Assembly (NCBI GenBank): GCA_963728975.1
Contig: CAVSMF010000003.1
Span: 211,186-275,185, forward strand
Direction: 5' to 3'
From: DATFCK01 sp963728975
Lineage (GTDB): Bacteria; Verrucomicrobiota; Verrucomicrobiia; Chthoniobacterales; UBA10450
Length of the DNA: 64,000 bases
Every line of letters begins with the position of its first letter. Positions within the stretch are counted from its first letter, which is position 1. Below the pieces are notes generated by a model. It searched no databases. It was given only the letters and a program-made list of their open reading frames with translations, and was not told the origin of the DNA. The translations under genes and the position numbers were made by a program. This document shows, piece by piece, positions 45,409-53,387 of this stretch.

Positions 45409-45901
45409 CTACACCGGGGTGCTAAAAAAACTTCGGAGAAGAAATATCGCTCCGGCAATGGTGATGAAATCTTCAACCAGAGCCACCAAAACATCGGGGA
45501 CCTTTAGCCGCTGCCCCAGAAAACGGCGGCCATGATAGCCGGCAAACGCGCCGATCAGCGCCACCCAGCGAACCAAAGAAGATGCCGAACCACCAGGAGC
45601 GACCGGCGCTAAAACAGAGACCGGCAGCGGATAAAGCCCCGGTTATCACGCGGGCCGCAAGCAGGCCGGGTTGCGTCCGAGGCGGCATTTTGGGTAACTT
45701 GTCAGCAATCAGCTCTCCCAGCGCCAGGATCGACAGAAGAGCGGCGGAGGGCGTTGTCCCCACAAACCAAAATCGAGAACCCGCCAGCGGAATCCAGCCC
45801 CAGACCGCAAGCCAACTGACCAAGGCTAACGGACTGAAAGCGCGAAGACCGGAGAAAAAACCAATCTCAAACGCGGCCAGAATGACAAAGGCGAGGTTCA
45901 T
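45409..45901 (-). pseudogene. DUF4126 membrane protein, frameshifted
   Basis: The first ~112 codons read a normal membrane protein (MNLAFVILAAFEIGFFSGLRAF.., LGELIADKLPKMPPRTQPGL). The frame then breaks at 45564-45566, where a run of three C (GGG on the coding strand) has one base too many. Removing one G restores an intact C-terminus: VALIGAFAGYHGRRFLG.., VPDVLVALVEDFITIAGA, ending at a TAG at 45409-45411 (about 163 aa). As written, the gene instead ends at 45473. Either a recent indel or an assembly error. Confidence 0.8.
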
Positions 45902-46037
45902 GAAGAAAGTAATTCATTCAAGATTTGCCCGGCGCCGTCAATGGGGCAGATAACGCATCTCCGCGCGTTCCGATCGAGCGATCAATACCCTTCGGCAACC
46001 AATCGAGGCCCCATTCGGTACCTCGGGAGAGACGTCG

Positions 46038-47051
46038 CTATCTCGATAATTTCCTAAACATTGCATCCAGCTGCTTTCGCGCGCCCAGGGCAATCATGCT
46101 CGAGGCAATAATTGAGTACACTTCCTTCCGCGGAACTTTAATTCTTTGCTCGAGCACTTTCGGACCGGCCTGCCGCAAAAGAGCGAGAGTTCGCGCGCCA
46201 ATCAGCGCGGGCAATGCGGTGGCGACCCGAACCCGGGCGGGCCGGATAGCGAGAACGTATTCCATGCCTGCTGCGATCCCGTTCTCGGCTTTTTGGCGCC
46301 ACCGGTTCAGGATTGGATGGAGCCGGGCAGCTTCAACCAGTAGTTTGCCAGGCACGATCCCCTCGGCTTTCAGCTCTTCTTCCGGCAAATAGCAACGGCC
46401 GTTTCGCAAATCCGAACCGGCATCGCGGAGAATATTGATCAGCTGCAAACCTTTTCCGTATTCGCGGCCTAGACTTTGCATTTCTTCGGCCGGCCGGTCC
46501 GCAAAACGGCGGAGATGATGCAAACAGATTTCCGTCCAGAATTCGCCGACCGACCCGGCAATGAGATAGGTGTACTGGTCCAGGTCGGCAACCGTGGGCA
46601 ACGCATTTAACTCTCCGTGTTCGCCGAACCACTCGACATCTTTCATTTGCGCCCTGGTGATTTTATCAAGCACGACCCGGATATGCCGGCGATCGACCGG
46701 GTCGATTCGATCGAGACAGGCGAAACATTGGGACAATACCCCGATCAACCTGCGCTCGGCCTGGTCCGTCTGGAGCGGGGCAAACGATTGCTGGAGATCG
46801 GAGAGAATCGTCCCGGGAGCACCGCTTTGAATCGCAGAAGCGAGCGCAAGCAGCGTTTTGTGTCGCAACCCGGGCGGGACCTCAGTGGTATCGGCAACTG
46901 TATCGGTGGCGCGGGCCAGCAAGTAGGCGAGACCCACCGGTTCTCGCAACTGGCCTGGGAGTAAACGGACAGAGAGATAAAACGAGCGCGAAACCGACCG
47001 AAGGACCGGCCCGAGAAGTGTTCCCGCCGAAGGACGATACCGGCGGTTCAT
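46038..47051 (-). CDS. Squalene/phytoene synthase family protein
   Basis: 337 aa. SVSRSFYLSVRLLP, the first Asp-rich motif LARATDTVADT (DxxxD), and the second region GKGLQLINILRDAGSDLRNGRCYLP are conserved in head-to-head isoprenoid condensing enzymes. YTYLIAGSVGEFWTEI agrees. Product is likely squalene or a dehydrosqualene/phytoene precursor, but no cyclase or desaturase lies next to it. The DUF362 gene is 6 bp upstream on the same strand and is probably co-transcribed. Confidence 0.9.
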   Translation of the reverse strand: MNRRYRPSAGTLLGPVLRSVSRSFYLSVRLLPGQLREPVGLAYLLARATDTVADTTEVPPGLRHKTLLALASAIQSGAPGTILSDLQQSFAPLQTDQAERRLIGVLSQCFACLDRIDPVDRRHIRVVLDKITRAQMKDVEWFGEHGELNALPTVADLDQYTYLIAGSVGEFWTEICLHHLRRFADRPAEEMQSLGREYGKGLQLINILRDAGSDLRNGRCYLPEEELKAEGIVPGKLLVEAARLHPILNRWRQKAENGIAAGMEYVLAIRPARVRVATALPALIGARTLALLRQAGPKVLEQRIKVPRKEVYSIIASSMIALGARKQLDAMFRKLSR

Positions 47052-47057
47052 TCGAAG

Positions 47058-48176
47058 TTATTCGACCGGCCCGTGCCCGACATTTTTGATCTCAATCCGG
47101 TCGGGCGCGGCGTTTCCCAAACCCATTTGCCCGGCCAGCTTGACATAGATGGCGGTGTTACCCATCGGCGGCAGACTGGAGCGCGCCCGCCATTGCTCGA
47201 GATGCTTCAACGCGATGGCATCGATGGCCACGGGATCTTTGCTTGCGTAGAGAGTGGCGAAATGGAGGGAATAATTGGGCTGCGATTCCGGTCCGCCGGC
47301 GTATTGGGCTAACAACCCATCCATCAGATTGAGCACGACTTTTTTTCCAACTTTTGGATCGGCATATATCTCCGCGATGCTGCCGGCACCGAACCCAAGA
47401 CCCTGGGCGAAGCGGCGCCAATTATCGATGTTCGGTATGGTTACATTGTAGAGACAGCCTGCGATCCCGTTGAGCTCGGTATTGCTCATCACCGGCACAT
47501 TGATGATTTTAGTGACCTCGCTGGAAAGGATCCGGGAAAAATGGCTAACGTTACTGGTGTTCTCCGTGTCGGAAAGCGGCACAGTCTTTCCCGGATCCGG
47601 TTTATATTCGAGATCGCCCCAAACAAGTTTGCCCATAAGAGGCGCGCTGAAAACGGCTTTCGGATCGTAGCCGGTGCGCGGTGTGATCGCCTTCAGCTGA
47701 TATCCCTCAGCGCCAGGAACGTAACCGGCCTCTTTCAGGCCCCCGAGCGACTTATCCCAGACGATGATCTTGCTCCGGGCATGACCGGCAGCGACCAGGC
47801 CGTCCACGATAGCGTTGACCACTTCCTTGTGAGTTGTGAAAAGCTCGCCTCCCGCCGCCGAAATCTTGATTCCCACTTTGTCCTCCGGCGCCACCAGGGA
47901 CGCCCACGCTTTTGCGACATCCGGCTGGCCGGTTACGGCCATGACCAGGCGATCGACCATGGTGCGCACGGCCCGGGCGTTGACGTGGTAATCGGTAATC
48001 GCGTCCGGATCATGGGCAACGAACACCACTGATGGAGTCGGGGCCGGCGGAGGCCCCTGGGCCCAGGCCGAGGCGGTGGCACAAAACAAGAGAATGGCTA
48101 GGTTTCGAATCAACAAAGGATGTGGAGCGTTTCTGGGAAACGCCAATAATACATGATTTCGCCTGTAAAACCTCAA
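47058..48176 (-). CDS. Exported DUF362 protein
   Basis: 372 aa. N-terminal signal (LLIRNLAILLFCATASAWAQ) then DUF362 features: DKVGIKISAAGGELFTTHKEVVNAIVDGLVAAG, KIINVPVMSNTELNGIAGCLYNV and LYASKDPVAIDAIALKHLEQW. Some family members bind iron-sulfur clusters, but the cysteine motif is not seen here. Its 5' end overlaps hemW on the opposite strand by 24 bp; a TTG start nearer the signal would remove this overlap. Confidence 0.82.
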   Translation of the reverse strand: MRFYRRNHVLLAFPRNAPHPLLIRNLAILLFCATASAWAQGPPPAPTPSVVFVAHDPDAITDYHVNARAVRTMVDRLVMAVTGQPDVAKAWASLVAPEDKVGIKISAAGGELFTTHKEVVNAIVDGLVAAGHARSKIIVWDKSLGGLKEAGYVPGAEGYQLKAITPRTGYDPKAVFSAPLMGKLVWGDLEYKPDPGKTVPLSDTENTSNVSHFSRILSSEVTKIINVPVMSNTELNGIAGCLYNVTIPNIDNWRRFAQGLGFGAGSIAEIYADPKVGKKVVLNLMDGLLAQYAGGPESQPNYSLHFATLYASKDPVAIDAIALKHLEQWRARSSLPPMGNTAIYVKLAGQMGLGNAAPDRIEIKNVGHGPVE

Positions 48177-49325
48177 CTGTCTGCTTCCGGCGAGGGCTTC
48201 GGTGATACTGTTTCAGACCCTCTTCGGCACGTTTATGTTCACATTCCGTTTTGCGCGCGGATTTGTCCCTATTGCGCATTTTATAAAGAACGGCTCGACC
48301 GTTCTCAAACCGATCGTTTTTGCGAAGCCATCTTGCGCGAACTGGAGGCGAGCAAGGCCGGGGCGCCGGGGCGCGAGTTGATTCCGTCAACAATCTTTTT
48401 CGGAGGTGGAACCCCGACCGCCCTAACGACCAGCCAGCTCGAGCTGCTTCTGGATGGAATCCGACGGACTCTCGACCTGTCGGAGCTGGCGGAATGGACA
48501 ATGGAAGCCAATCCGGGCAGCGTCTCTCTGCCCAAAGCGAAAACCCTGAAAAAACTGGGAGTGAACCGGATCAGCCTGGGAATACAATCCTGGGACAACA
48601 ATCTGCTCGCAATTCTGGGGCGCGAGCACAGCGCCGCCCAGGCCGAGGAATCGTTCCGGATCCTGCGCGCGGCCGGGTTCTCCAATATCAACATCGACCT
48701 CATGTTCGGTCTGCCCACCCAAACGATCGAGCAATGGGGTGCGACCCTCCAAAAAAGCATTGCCCTCGGCCCCGAACATATCTCGGCCTATTGCCTGACT
48801 TACGAAGAAGACACCGAATTTTTCCTGCGTCATTCACGAGGCGAACTATCCTCCGATGCGGAAGCGGAGGCGGATTTTTTCGAGATGACCATCTCTGTCT
48901 TGGAAGATGCGGGCTACACGCATTACGAGATCTCCAATTATGCCCGGGAAGGCTTCTCCTCGGTCCACAACCGCGGCTATTGGTCGGGTGAAGATTACGT
49001 TGGGATCGGTCCCAGCGCGTTTTCCACGGTGGGAATGCAACGTTGGCAGAATATTTCCGATTACCGCGGATACGCCGATCGGGTGCTGAGGGGCGAATCT
49101 CCGATCGCATCCCGTGAAAGTCTAACAACTGAAGCAAAACAAATGGAGCGAATCGCACTCTCCCTGCGAACAGAGGACGGGCTTCCGATTGAGGCGGTGA
49201 CAGGCCGGCTTGTCGCGGCCGAGCAGCTCATTCAACGCGGCTTGCTGCGCCGGTCGAACGGAAATTTCGTGCTTACCCGCCGGGGCAAAGCGGTGGCCGA
49301 TTCAGTGGCGGAAGCCTTTCTTTAG
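48153..49325 (+). CDS. hemW: Radical SAM heme chaperone HemW (coproporphyrinogen oxidase-like)
   Basis: 390 aa. VYVHIPFCARICPYCAFYK gives the CxxxCxxC cluster site (C34, C38, C41), lacking the extra Cys of true HemN. IFFGGGTPTALT, RISLGIQSWDN and NINIDLMFGLPTQTIEQW are HemW blocks. The protein binds heme and delivers it to targets rather than oxidising coproporphyrinogen. About 24 N-terminal residues precede the conserved part, so translation could begin later. Divergent from the DUF362 gene. Confidence 0.92.
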   Translation: MISPVKPQLSASGEGFGDTVSDPLRHVYVHIPFCARICPYCAFYKERLDRSQTDRFCEAILRELEASKAGAPGRELIPSTIFFGGGTPTALTTSQLELLLDGIRRTLDLSELAEWTMEANPGSVSLPKAKTLKKLGVNRISLGIQSWDNNLLAILGREHSAAQAEESFRILRAAGFSNINIDLMFGLPTQTIEQWGATLQKSIALGPEHISAYCLTYEEDTEFFLRHSRGELSSDAEAEADFFEMTISVLEDAGYTHYEISNYAREGFSSVHNRGYWSGEDYVGIGPSAFSTVGMQRWQNISDYRGYADRVLRGESPIASRESLTTEAKQMERIALSLRTEDGLPIEAVTGRLVAAEQLIQRGLLRRSNGNFVLTRRGKAVADSVAEAFL

Positions 49326-49371
49326 GCACTTGTTCCACTGATCGGGGCCCGCAGGGCCGCCAATCCCGCCC

Positions 49372-49398
49372 GTCATCCCGAACAAAGTGAGGGATGAC
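49372..49398. repeat. Short copy of the gtcatcc...ggatgac dispersed repeat
   Basis: A 27-bp minimal inverted form (gtcatcccgaacaaagtgagggatgac) lying between hemW and uppS. Same ends as 18259-18350 and 19384-19490. Confidence 0.6.
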
Positions 49399-49433
49399 AG
49401 CGAGTCCCGCGCGACTGCTCCCACGGCCTCCGG

Positions 49434-50150
49434 TTATTGCACCGCTCCGTAGCGCCGCTGCCGGCGGCCGAACTCTTCGACCGCGGCAAAGAGATCTTTC
49501 CTGGTGAAATCCGGCCAGAGCTTCGGCGTGACGTACATCTCGGTATAGGAAGTTTGCCACAGCAGAAAGTTGGACAAACGCATCTCGCCCGAGGTGCGAA
49601 TAAGCAAATCCGGATCGGGATAGTAGCGGGTGTAAAGATGTTTGCTGAACATCTCGACGTCGATCATGCCTTTGTCGATGTGTCCGAGCTCCACCTCCCG
49701 CAGAAGGCTTTTGATTCCGTCGATTATTTCGAGCCGGCCGCCGTAACTCAGGGCCAGGACCAGGGTGAGACCGTCATTGCCGGAAGTCGCTTCAATTGTC
49801 TTGTGCAGCTGCTGCTGGCAATTCCCGGGGAGATCCGTTAGGCGCCCAATCGCCTGCAGTTTTACGTTTTTCTCGACCAATTCCGGGGTTTTTTCCTTGA
49901 GAAATTTCTCCAGCAGACGCATCAGAGCGAATACTTCCCCCTTGGGCCGCTGCCAGTTTTCAGCGGAAAACGCATAGAGAGTGAGGTATTCCACCTTCAG
50001 CTCGCCGCAGCCTTCCACGCATTCGCGGACCGCTTTGGCGCCTTCCTCGTGACCTTTGATCCGGGACAGGCCCCGGTTTCTGGCCCACCGGCCGTTTCCA
50101 TCCATGATGATCGCGATATGGCGCGGAACGGGTCGGCTGGAGGAAGGCAT
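49434..50150 (-). CDS. uppS: Isoprenyl transferase (undecaprenyl diphosphate synthase) UppS
   Basis: 238 aa from the ATG at 50148-50150, giving MPSSSRPVPRHIAIIMDGNGRWARNRG; the catalytic Asp is in IMDGNGRW. TLYAFSAENWQRP, LALSYGGRLEI and DPDLLIRTSGEMRLSNFLLWQ follow cis-prenyltransferases. It makes the C55 lipid carrier for peptidoglycan and other glycans. It follows purA by 8 bp, so is probably co-transcribed with it. A longer reading starting further upstream would overlap purA in another frame. Confidence 0.95.
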   Translation of the reverse strand: MPSSSRPVPRHIAIIMDGNGRWARNRGLSRIKGHEEGAKAVRECVEGCGELKVEYLTLYAFSAENWQRPKGEVFALMRLLEKFLKEKTPELVEKNVKLQAIGRLTDLPGNCQQQLHKTIEATSGNDGLTLVLALSYGGRLEIIDGIKSLLREVELGHIDKGMIDVEMFSKHLYTRYYPDPDLLIRTSGEMRLSNFLLWQTSYTEMYVTPKLWPDFTRKDLFAAVEEFGRRQRRYGAVQ

Positions 50151-50158
50151 CGTCGAAG

Positions 50159-51427
50159 CTAGAGAAAAATCGTCTGACCCCGCGCCGGGCCGACGCTGAT
50201 CATCGCCAATCGCCCGCCGGTCAGTTCCGAAATTCTCGCGGCATATCTTCGGGCTTTTACGGGCAGTTGAGAAAGCTTTCTGGCCGACGCAGTCGACTGC
50301 TTCCATCCCGGCAGCTGCTCGTAAACCGGTTCGCAATTGTCCAACTGCATCGCGTCCGAAGGCGGGACCCGAAGGCGTTTGCCGTTGAGACGGTAGCCGA
50401 CACAAATGCGGATCGGATCGACATGATCCAATCCATCAAGATTCGTAATCGCCAGCTCATCGATTCCGTTGATCATGCTGGCGTAGTTAGTGGCTACGGC
50501 GTCGAACCAGCCGCAGCGCCGGGCGCGCCCGGTTGTCGCCCCAAATTCGCGGCCCAAGTCGTGCAACATCTTGGCCAAACCCCGGTCTTCAGTCGGCAAC
50601 GCGCCCTCCCCCACCCGCGTCGTATACGCCTTCATTACACCAACGACCCGGTCCATCCGATGCGGGGGCACACCCGAGCCGGTGCAGGCGCCGCCGGCGG
50701 TCGTGTTGGATGATGTTACATAGGGATAGGTGCCGTGGTCGATGTCGAGAAACGTGCCCTGGGCTCCTTCGAACAGGATTTCTTTTCCACTCCGCAACGC
50801 TCGATGCAGATATACCACCGTATTTCCCACAAACGGGCGGAGCTTGGCCCCCGCCAGCAGATAATCGCGATTGACCTGGGCGTAATTGATCGGGCTGGCC
50901 CCGAGCGCCTGGAGAATGCTGTTGTTCTCGCGAATTTTCGCATGCACTTTTTTGGAAAACAGGGTTGGCTGCATCAAATCCGAAATGCGCAACCCGGTGC
51001 GAGCGGCTTTATCGCCGTAGGCAGGCCCGATGCCGCGTTTGGTGGTGCCGATGCGGGCTCGTCCCTTGCGCAACTCGCGTTGCTCGTCCAAGGCCCGGTG
51101 ATAGGGAAGGACCAGATGCGCGCAATCGCTGATCAGCAGGTTCTTCTCGATCTTGATTCCGAGCTTGCGAAGGCCTTCAATTTCGGCCACCAGGGCCACC
51201 GGGTCGATGACGACCCCGTTGCCAATCACGCAAACCTTTCCCCGGCGCAAAATGCCGGAGGGAATCAGATGCAAGACATAGGTCCGGCCGTTGTGCATCA
51301 CGGTATGTCCGGCATTGTTGCCCCCCTGGCTGCGCACTACCACGTCCGCCTTTGCCGTGAGCACATCAATGATCTTTCCCTTGCCTTCGTCGCCCCACTG
51401 GGCGCCGATTAGAATTGTGTTTGCCAT
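50159..51427 (-). CDS. purA: Adenylosuccinate synthetase PurA
   Basis: 422 aa from the ATG at 51425-51427. It uses GTP to convert IMP and aspartate to adenylosuccinate. ILIGAQWGDEGKGKIIDVL (P-loop), SQGGNNAGHTVMHNGRTYVLHLIPSGIL, TKRGIGPAYGDKAARTG, and ILFEGAQGTFLDIDHGTYPYVTSSN are full-family motifs. GRARRCGWFDAV is close to the expected C-terminal block. With purL, purF and purM it adds a fourth purine gene to the window. Confidence 0.96.
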   Translation of the reverse strand: MANTILIGAQWGDEGKGKIIDVLTAKADVVVRSQGGNNAGHTVMHNGRTYVLHLIPSGILRRGKVCVIGNGVVIDPVALVAEIEGLRKLGIKIEKNLLISDCAHLVLPYHRALDEQRELRKGRARIGTTKRGIGPAYGDKAARTGLRISDLMQPTLFSKKVHAKIRENNSILQALGASPINYAQVNRDYLLAGAKLRPFVGNTVVYLHRALRSGKEILFEGAQGTFLDIDHGTYPYVTSSNTTAGGACTGSGVPPHRMDRVVGVMKAYTTRVGEGALPTEDRGLAKMLHDLGREFGATTGRARRCGWFDAVATNYASMINGIDELAITNLDGLDHVDPIRICVGYRLNGKRLRVPPSDAMQLDNCEPVYEQLPGWKQSTASARKLSQLPVKARRYAARISELTGGRLAMISVGPARGQTIFL

Positions 51428-51703
51428 TTGAATTAGAAGCTGGGCAAAAAAATTTTCCCGATGCATCGGGCAAGACGCGATCGGGACTTGCCGATGAACG
51501 ATATGAGGGGGAAGGCTGGCCGCAAGGATTTTCGAGCCGGAGAAGGTCCGGCTCTCCCCCGCAGAGCAGGCGCTCTGCCGGTCCAGCCGCCCCGGGGATC
51601 AGCTCTCTTTTCCGGTCGATCAGCCGGGTTCCATCCTTGGCCGGCTTCCCCCAATGCATCTTCCTGACATCCAAGGCGGGGACCAGATTCGTAGCAGAAC
51701 TTG

Positions 51704-51856
51704 ATGCGAATACTTTGGCTTATCATCCTGATTCTGCTGCTGCTGGCGCTGCTTCCGGCCTGGCCTTATAGCGGCGGCTGGGGCTACTATCCCAGCGGCG
51801 GCGTTGGCCTGATTCTCCTGATCCTTCTGATTGTGTTCCTATTCGGAAGGGCGTGA
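51704..51856 (+). CDS. DUF3309-family tiny membrane protein
   Basis: 50 aa. Hydrophobic throughout (MRILWLIILILLLLALLPAW, then PYSGGWGYYPSGGVGLILL). The Gly-Trp-Gly-Tyr-x-Pro-Ser-Gly-Gly core between two hydrophobic helices is characteristic of DUF3309. It is too short to be captured by most length filters. Its role is unknown; it likely sits in the cytoplasmic membrane. Confidence 0.8.
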   Translation: MRILWLIILILLLLALLPAWPYSGGWGYYPSGGVGLILLILLIVFLFGRA

Positions 51857-52017
51857 AGGAGTAGCGGGCGAAAAATTACTGCCGGGAGATTTGAGCGGTT
51901 AGGCCGCGAAATTGGTTCGGCCTAAACTGCGGCTTAGAAGCCATCACATGGCTTCTAACGATTTCCAGCGGAGGCCGCGAACGCTTCCAGCCGGTTTTCC
52001 TTTGCCATGCCCACCCG

Positions 52018-53145
52018 CTACCGCCTAACCACGTCGCTGTTCTTCGCCGCCATTGCCCGTTTCAGGGCAGCGGCTGATTCGCGGCTCCCGCCCCGGTAAT
52101 GCGACCGCGAATAATTCCGGGAGGCAGCGAAATTGATCTTTGAGTCCCGGATGAAAGTATTCATCGCTACCCGATAGCTGCCGCGTGCCTGCAAATGACG
52201 GTGGGAAGCGATGAACTGGCTTGGATCATAATAGTTGCTGTAATCCCGGGCAAAAGCGGCCCTGCTCATCCCGATTTCGATGTTTTTGCGGATCTCGAGA
52301 TGCAAATGCGCGTCATACAAGCCGTGGGCCGTGCCCATGGTGCCGATCTGCTCGCCCCGGGCCACTCTTTGGCCGCGACGCACCAGGATCCGGTCCAGGT
52401 GCCCGTAAAGCGCGTCAATATTCTTCAGCTGGCCATGTTCGCGATACACATGCCGCACGATGATCACGTTTCCCCAGCCCATGTGACAATCGCGGGCAAA
52501 CACCACGATTCCATTGCCAATGCTGTAGATCGGATCCCGTAAATCGCTGTCGCCCCCGCGAATCCCATCCCAATCTTCCCCTAAATGCCCGTGGGCTCGA
52601 AATCCTCGCGCCTTGTAATAACCCTGCGCATCCGGCTTACCGACGGGAAAATCGAAGCCGTCGGCAAGCTTGGTAAAGGCTGTCTCGATCGGCGCGTCAA
52701 TCGCGCGCGGGCCACTCTGTTGGGCCTGAAAGGGCAAGCGCCGGGAGGGCTCGGGCGCGGGCGGCGCGACTCTGGTCAACCGCATTTTCTGAGCTGAAAC
52801 TGAACGCGCGGCTGCCGGCTTTGAAGCGCGCACCAGGAGGGGACGGGGCTTTGCCGGTTGGGCTGAAGCAGCAGACGATTTTAAAACCATCGCCACCTTT
52901 CGATCCTGGGCCGGATGAGCGGCTGCCGATATTTTCGAGTCCGGGCGCAGAACCGGCAGCGCCTTTGGAAAAGTCCGCCGGGTGACGCCATCCGACACCG
53001 CCGGGTGTTGCGCAACACCTTCCTTTTCCGGATGGGCCGCGAGTCTTACTGCGTTGTCCCGATCGACGAAGACCTGCTGGGCGCGCATTTGCCCAAGAAA
53101 GGCAAACCCGCACAAGAGCAAAACAACAGACGGCTTTTTTCGCAT
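52018..53145 (-). CDS. Secreted M23-family peptidase
   Basis: 375 aa. Signal peptide (MRKKPSVVLLLCGFAFLGQMRA), a ~150-residue disordered Pro/Ala/Arg-rich region, then a LytM/M23 domain (about 160-320). FRAHGHLGEDWDG holds the first zinc His and Asp, and YDAHLHLEIR the HxH. YGHLDRILVRRGQRVARGEQIGTMG is the expected beta-hairpin. It should cleave peptidoglycan crosslinks or act as an EnvC-like activator. A C-terminal ~60 residues follow the catalytic core. Confidence 0.9.
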   Translation of the reverse strand: MRKKPSVVLLLCGFAFLGQMRAQQVFVDRDNAVRLAAHPEKEGVAQHPAVSDGVTRRTFPKALPVLRPDSKISAAAHPAQDRKVAMVLKSSAASAQPAKPRPLLVRASKPAAARSVSAQKMRLTRVAPPAPEPSRRLPFQAQQSGPRAIDAPIETAFTKLADGFDFPVGKPDAQGYYKARGFRAHGHLGEDWDGIRGGDSDLRDPIYSIGNGIVVFARDCHMGWGNVIIVRHVYREHGQLKNIDALYGHLDRILVRRGQRVARGEQIGTMGTAHGLYDAHLHLEIRKNIEIGMSRAAFARDYSNYYDPSQFIASHRHLQARGSYRVAMNTFIRDSKINFAASRNYSRSHYRGGSRESAAALKRAMAAKNSDVVRR

Positions 53146-53387
53146 GAAAAACCGCCTTTTTACCCAATTTCAGCTCGAATGACAAGCCGTTAGTTGCCGG
53201 AAGCCAGTTTTTAGGCGTACAAAGTAATAATGAAAGGCACGAGACGATTGGAAGGACGAGACTCGCGCGCCCGAGTCTGAGCAGGCTCATAAGGGTCGCC
53301 CCTCTCGCCTCGACGATCCTGGAGAGATGCGCATGCCAGCACTCCAGGGACTTGGTGTCACCAGCCTGCCAGAACGGAGACTAGCGA

